From: Dehalococcoidia bacterium
Lineage (GTDB): Bacteria; Chloroflexota; Dehalococcoidia; GIF9; UBA5629
Direction: 5' to 3'
Length of the DNA: 5,674 nt
Assembly: GCA_016927965.1 (NCBI GenBank)
Contig: JAFGLP010000172.1
Location: 1-5,674 of the forward strand
How positions within the stretch are numbered: position 1 is the stretch's first letter; each line of letters begins with the position of its first letter. A model generated the notes under the pieces. It ran no database searches. It was given only the letters and a program-made list of their open reading frames with translations, and had not been told where the DNA came from. A program made the position numbers and the translations under genes. Below are positions 4,694 to 5,674 of this stretch, piece by piece.

Positions 4694-5674
4694 TTATAGT
4701 TGAGATGTTAATCTGGACAGCAGCTCATCAGTCTGTACTTCCTGCTGCTCACTATTCTCCATTATGCGGAGCATCACGGTGCCTGCCCTCACTTCATCAT
4801 CACCAATTATGGCAGTATTGATCGCACCGAGGGTGTTGGCATACCGGAGCTGGGCCTTCAAACTGCGTTGTCCAGGTGATACTATCACGGGTATACCGGC
4901 TTCACGCAAATCAGCGGCAATTTTTATTGCCTCTACTCTAGCAGATTCACCCATACTTGCGATGAACAGTACGGGCCTGACAGGCCCGGGAACCATAACA
5001 TTCTGGCTCTTCAGATTAAGTACAATTCGTTCCATGCCGGCAGCGAAACCGATGGCAGGTATTGATTTGCCGCCCAGCATGGCAATTAGCTCATCATAGC
5101 GCCCGCCACCGCCCAGGGCACTTTGAGACCCCCCTTCCAGAGGTTGGACTTCAAAAACGGTTTTTGTATAGTAATCCAGGCCGCGAACCAACCTTGGATT
5201 AAGAACATAATTTATGCTCAACGCCTGTAGATAACTGCGCAGCGATTCAAAATGTAGTCCGCACTCATCACACAAATAGTCAGCGCTCTTGGGAGCATTA
5301 TCGGCCGCCGCCTGGCAACCCGGTTTCTTGCAATCCAGCAGACGTAAAGGATTCCTTTCAAGTCTGGCGGCACAATCCTCACAAAGTAACTGCTTCAGGG
5401 GAGCATAGTATTCTTTTAATTTTTGCAGATGTACGGGCCGACATCTCTGACAGCCAATGCTATTAAGGTGAAGTGAGAAGTTCATCAGCCCCAGCGATGA
5501 AAGGAAATTAAGCGCCATGCTGATAATTTCCGCATCCAGCATTGATGAAGGTTCGCCGATAGCCTCACAGCCGAACTGGTGATGCTGGCGGTAGCGTCCA
5601 GCCTGCGGCCTTTCGTAGCGAAAAATGTCAGCGAAATAATATAGCTTCACCGGCTGCGGCAGGTTATCCATGCC
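4694..5674 (-). CDS. hisS: Histidyl-tRNA synthetase, C-terminal part (5' end beyond the right edge)
   Basis: The reading frame is open to base 5674, so the gene continues past the window; about 327 codons are present and roughly 90 N-terminal ones, including class II motif 1, are missing. The ATG at 5671 is an internal methionine. Counting from it, motif 2 is FRYERPQAGRYRQHHQFG (17-34), the histidine-binding motif is RGLDYYTKTVFEV (163-175), the glycine run GGGGRYDEL is at 187-195 and motif 3 is AIGFAAGMERIVL (206-218). A C-terminal anticodon-binding domain covers about 232-325. The enzyme charges tRNA-His using ATP. The segment between motif 2 and the histidine motif has eight cysteines in four pairs (74/77, 97/100, 114/119, 134/137), which may bind zinc. 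The nitroreductase gene follows 17 nt downstream. The call is essentially certain. Confidence 0.97.
   Translation of the reverse strand, partial: GMDNLPQPVKLYYFADIFRYERPQAGRYRQHHQFGCEAIGEPSSMLDAEIISMALNFLSSLGLMNFSLHLNSIGCQRCRPVHLQKLKEYYAPLKQLLCEDCAARLERNPLRLLDCKKPGCQAAADNAPKSADYLCDECGLHFESLRSYLQALSINYVLNPRLVRGLDYYTKTVFEVQPLEGGSQSALGGGGRYDELIAMLGGKSIPAIGFAAGMERIVLNLKSQNVMVPGPVRPVLFIASMGESARVEAIKIAADLREAGIPVIVSPGQRSLKAQLRYANTLGAINTAIIGDDEVRAGTVMLRIMENSEQQEVQTDELLSRLTSQL

Noticed and set aside
1..5674. A defence, phage or transposon system.
   Set aside because: No recombinase, nuclease, toxin-antitoxin pair, repeat array or terminal inverted repeats with a transposase was found; the genes are metabolic, translational or envelope functions.

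Overview
The window looks like a piece of an anaerobic bacterial chromosome. Two observations support this. It carries the sulfide-dependent homocysteine gene set (DUF39/COG1900 protein, NIL-domain ferredoxin, UPF0280 protein) known mainly from methanogens and strict anaerobes. It also has a bacterial-type histidyl-tRNA synthetase and strong AGGAGG-type ribosome binding sites. Dehalococcoidia (Chloroflexota) or an anaerobic Firmicute would fit; I lean weakly to the former, because Ig/PKD-like lipoproteins, DoxX/MauE proteins and this homocysteine route occur together there. That placement is inference, not proof.

Left part (1-1575). The first 30 bases are the start of a minus-strand gene whose first ten residues match small CxxC zinc-ribbon proteins. 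A divergent intergenic region follows (31-254). It holds a large imperfect inverted repeat with competing pairings and a good sigma70-type promoter reading right. That promoter serves two plus-strand genes: a four-helix DoxX/MauE-type membrane protein with a CxCFG motif, and a lipoprotein with two Ig/PKD-like domains. They are probably one transcription unit for a cell-envelope function.

Right part (1583-5674). All genes lie on the minus strand, in transcription order: hisS (5' end cut by the window edge), an FMN nitroreductase-family gene, the DUF39 homocysteine synthase-like gene, the NIL/2[4Fe-4S] ferredoxin, and the UPF0280 (ApbE-like) gene. hisS and the nitroreductase gene are 17 nt apart, and DUF39 and NIL-ferredoxin are 14 nt apart with the ferredoxin ribosome binding site touching the DUF39 stop codon. 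A 100-nt gap with a long hairpin (4041-4102) separates the nitroreductase gene from DUF39 and may end or attenuate the upstream transcript. UPF0280 follows after about 85 nt and may have its own weak promoter. It converges on the lipoprotein gene with only 7 nt between stop codons.

Together DUF39 and NIL-ferredoxin are expected to make homocysteine from aspartate semialdehyde with sulfide as sulfur source and electrons passed through iron-sulfur clusters. UPF0280 is a frequent genomic partner of unsettled function. I saw no rRNA, tRNA, CRISPR array, insertion sequence or phage gene.
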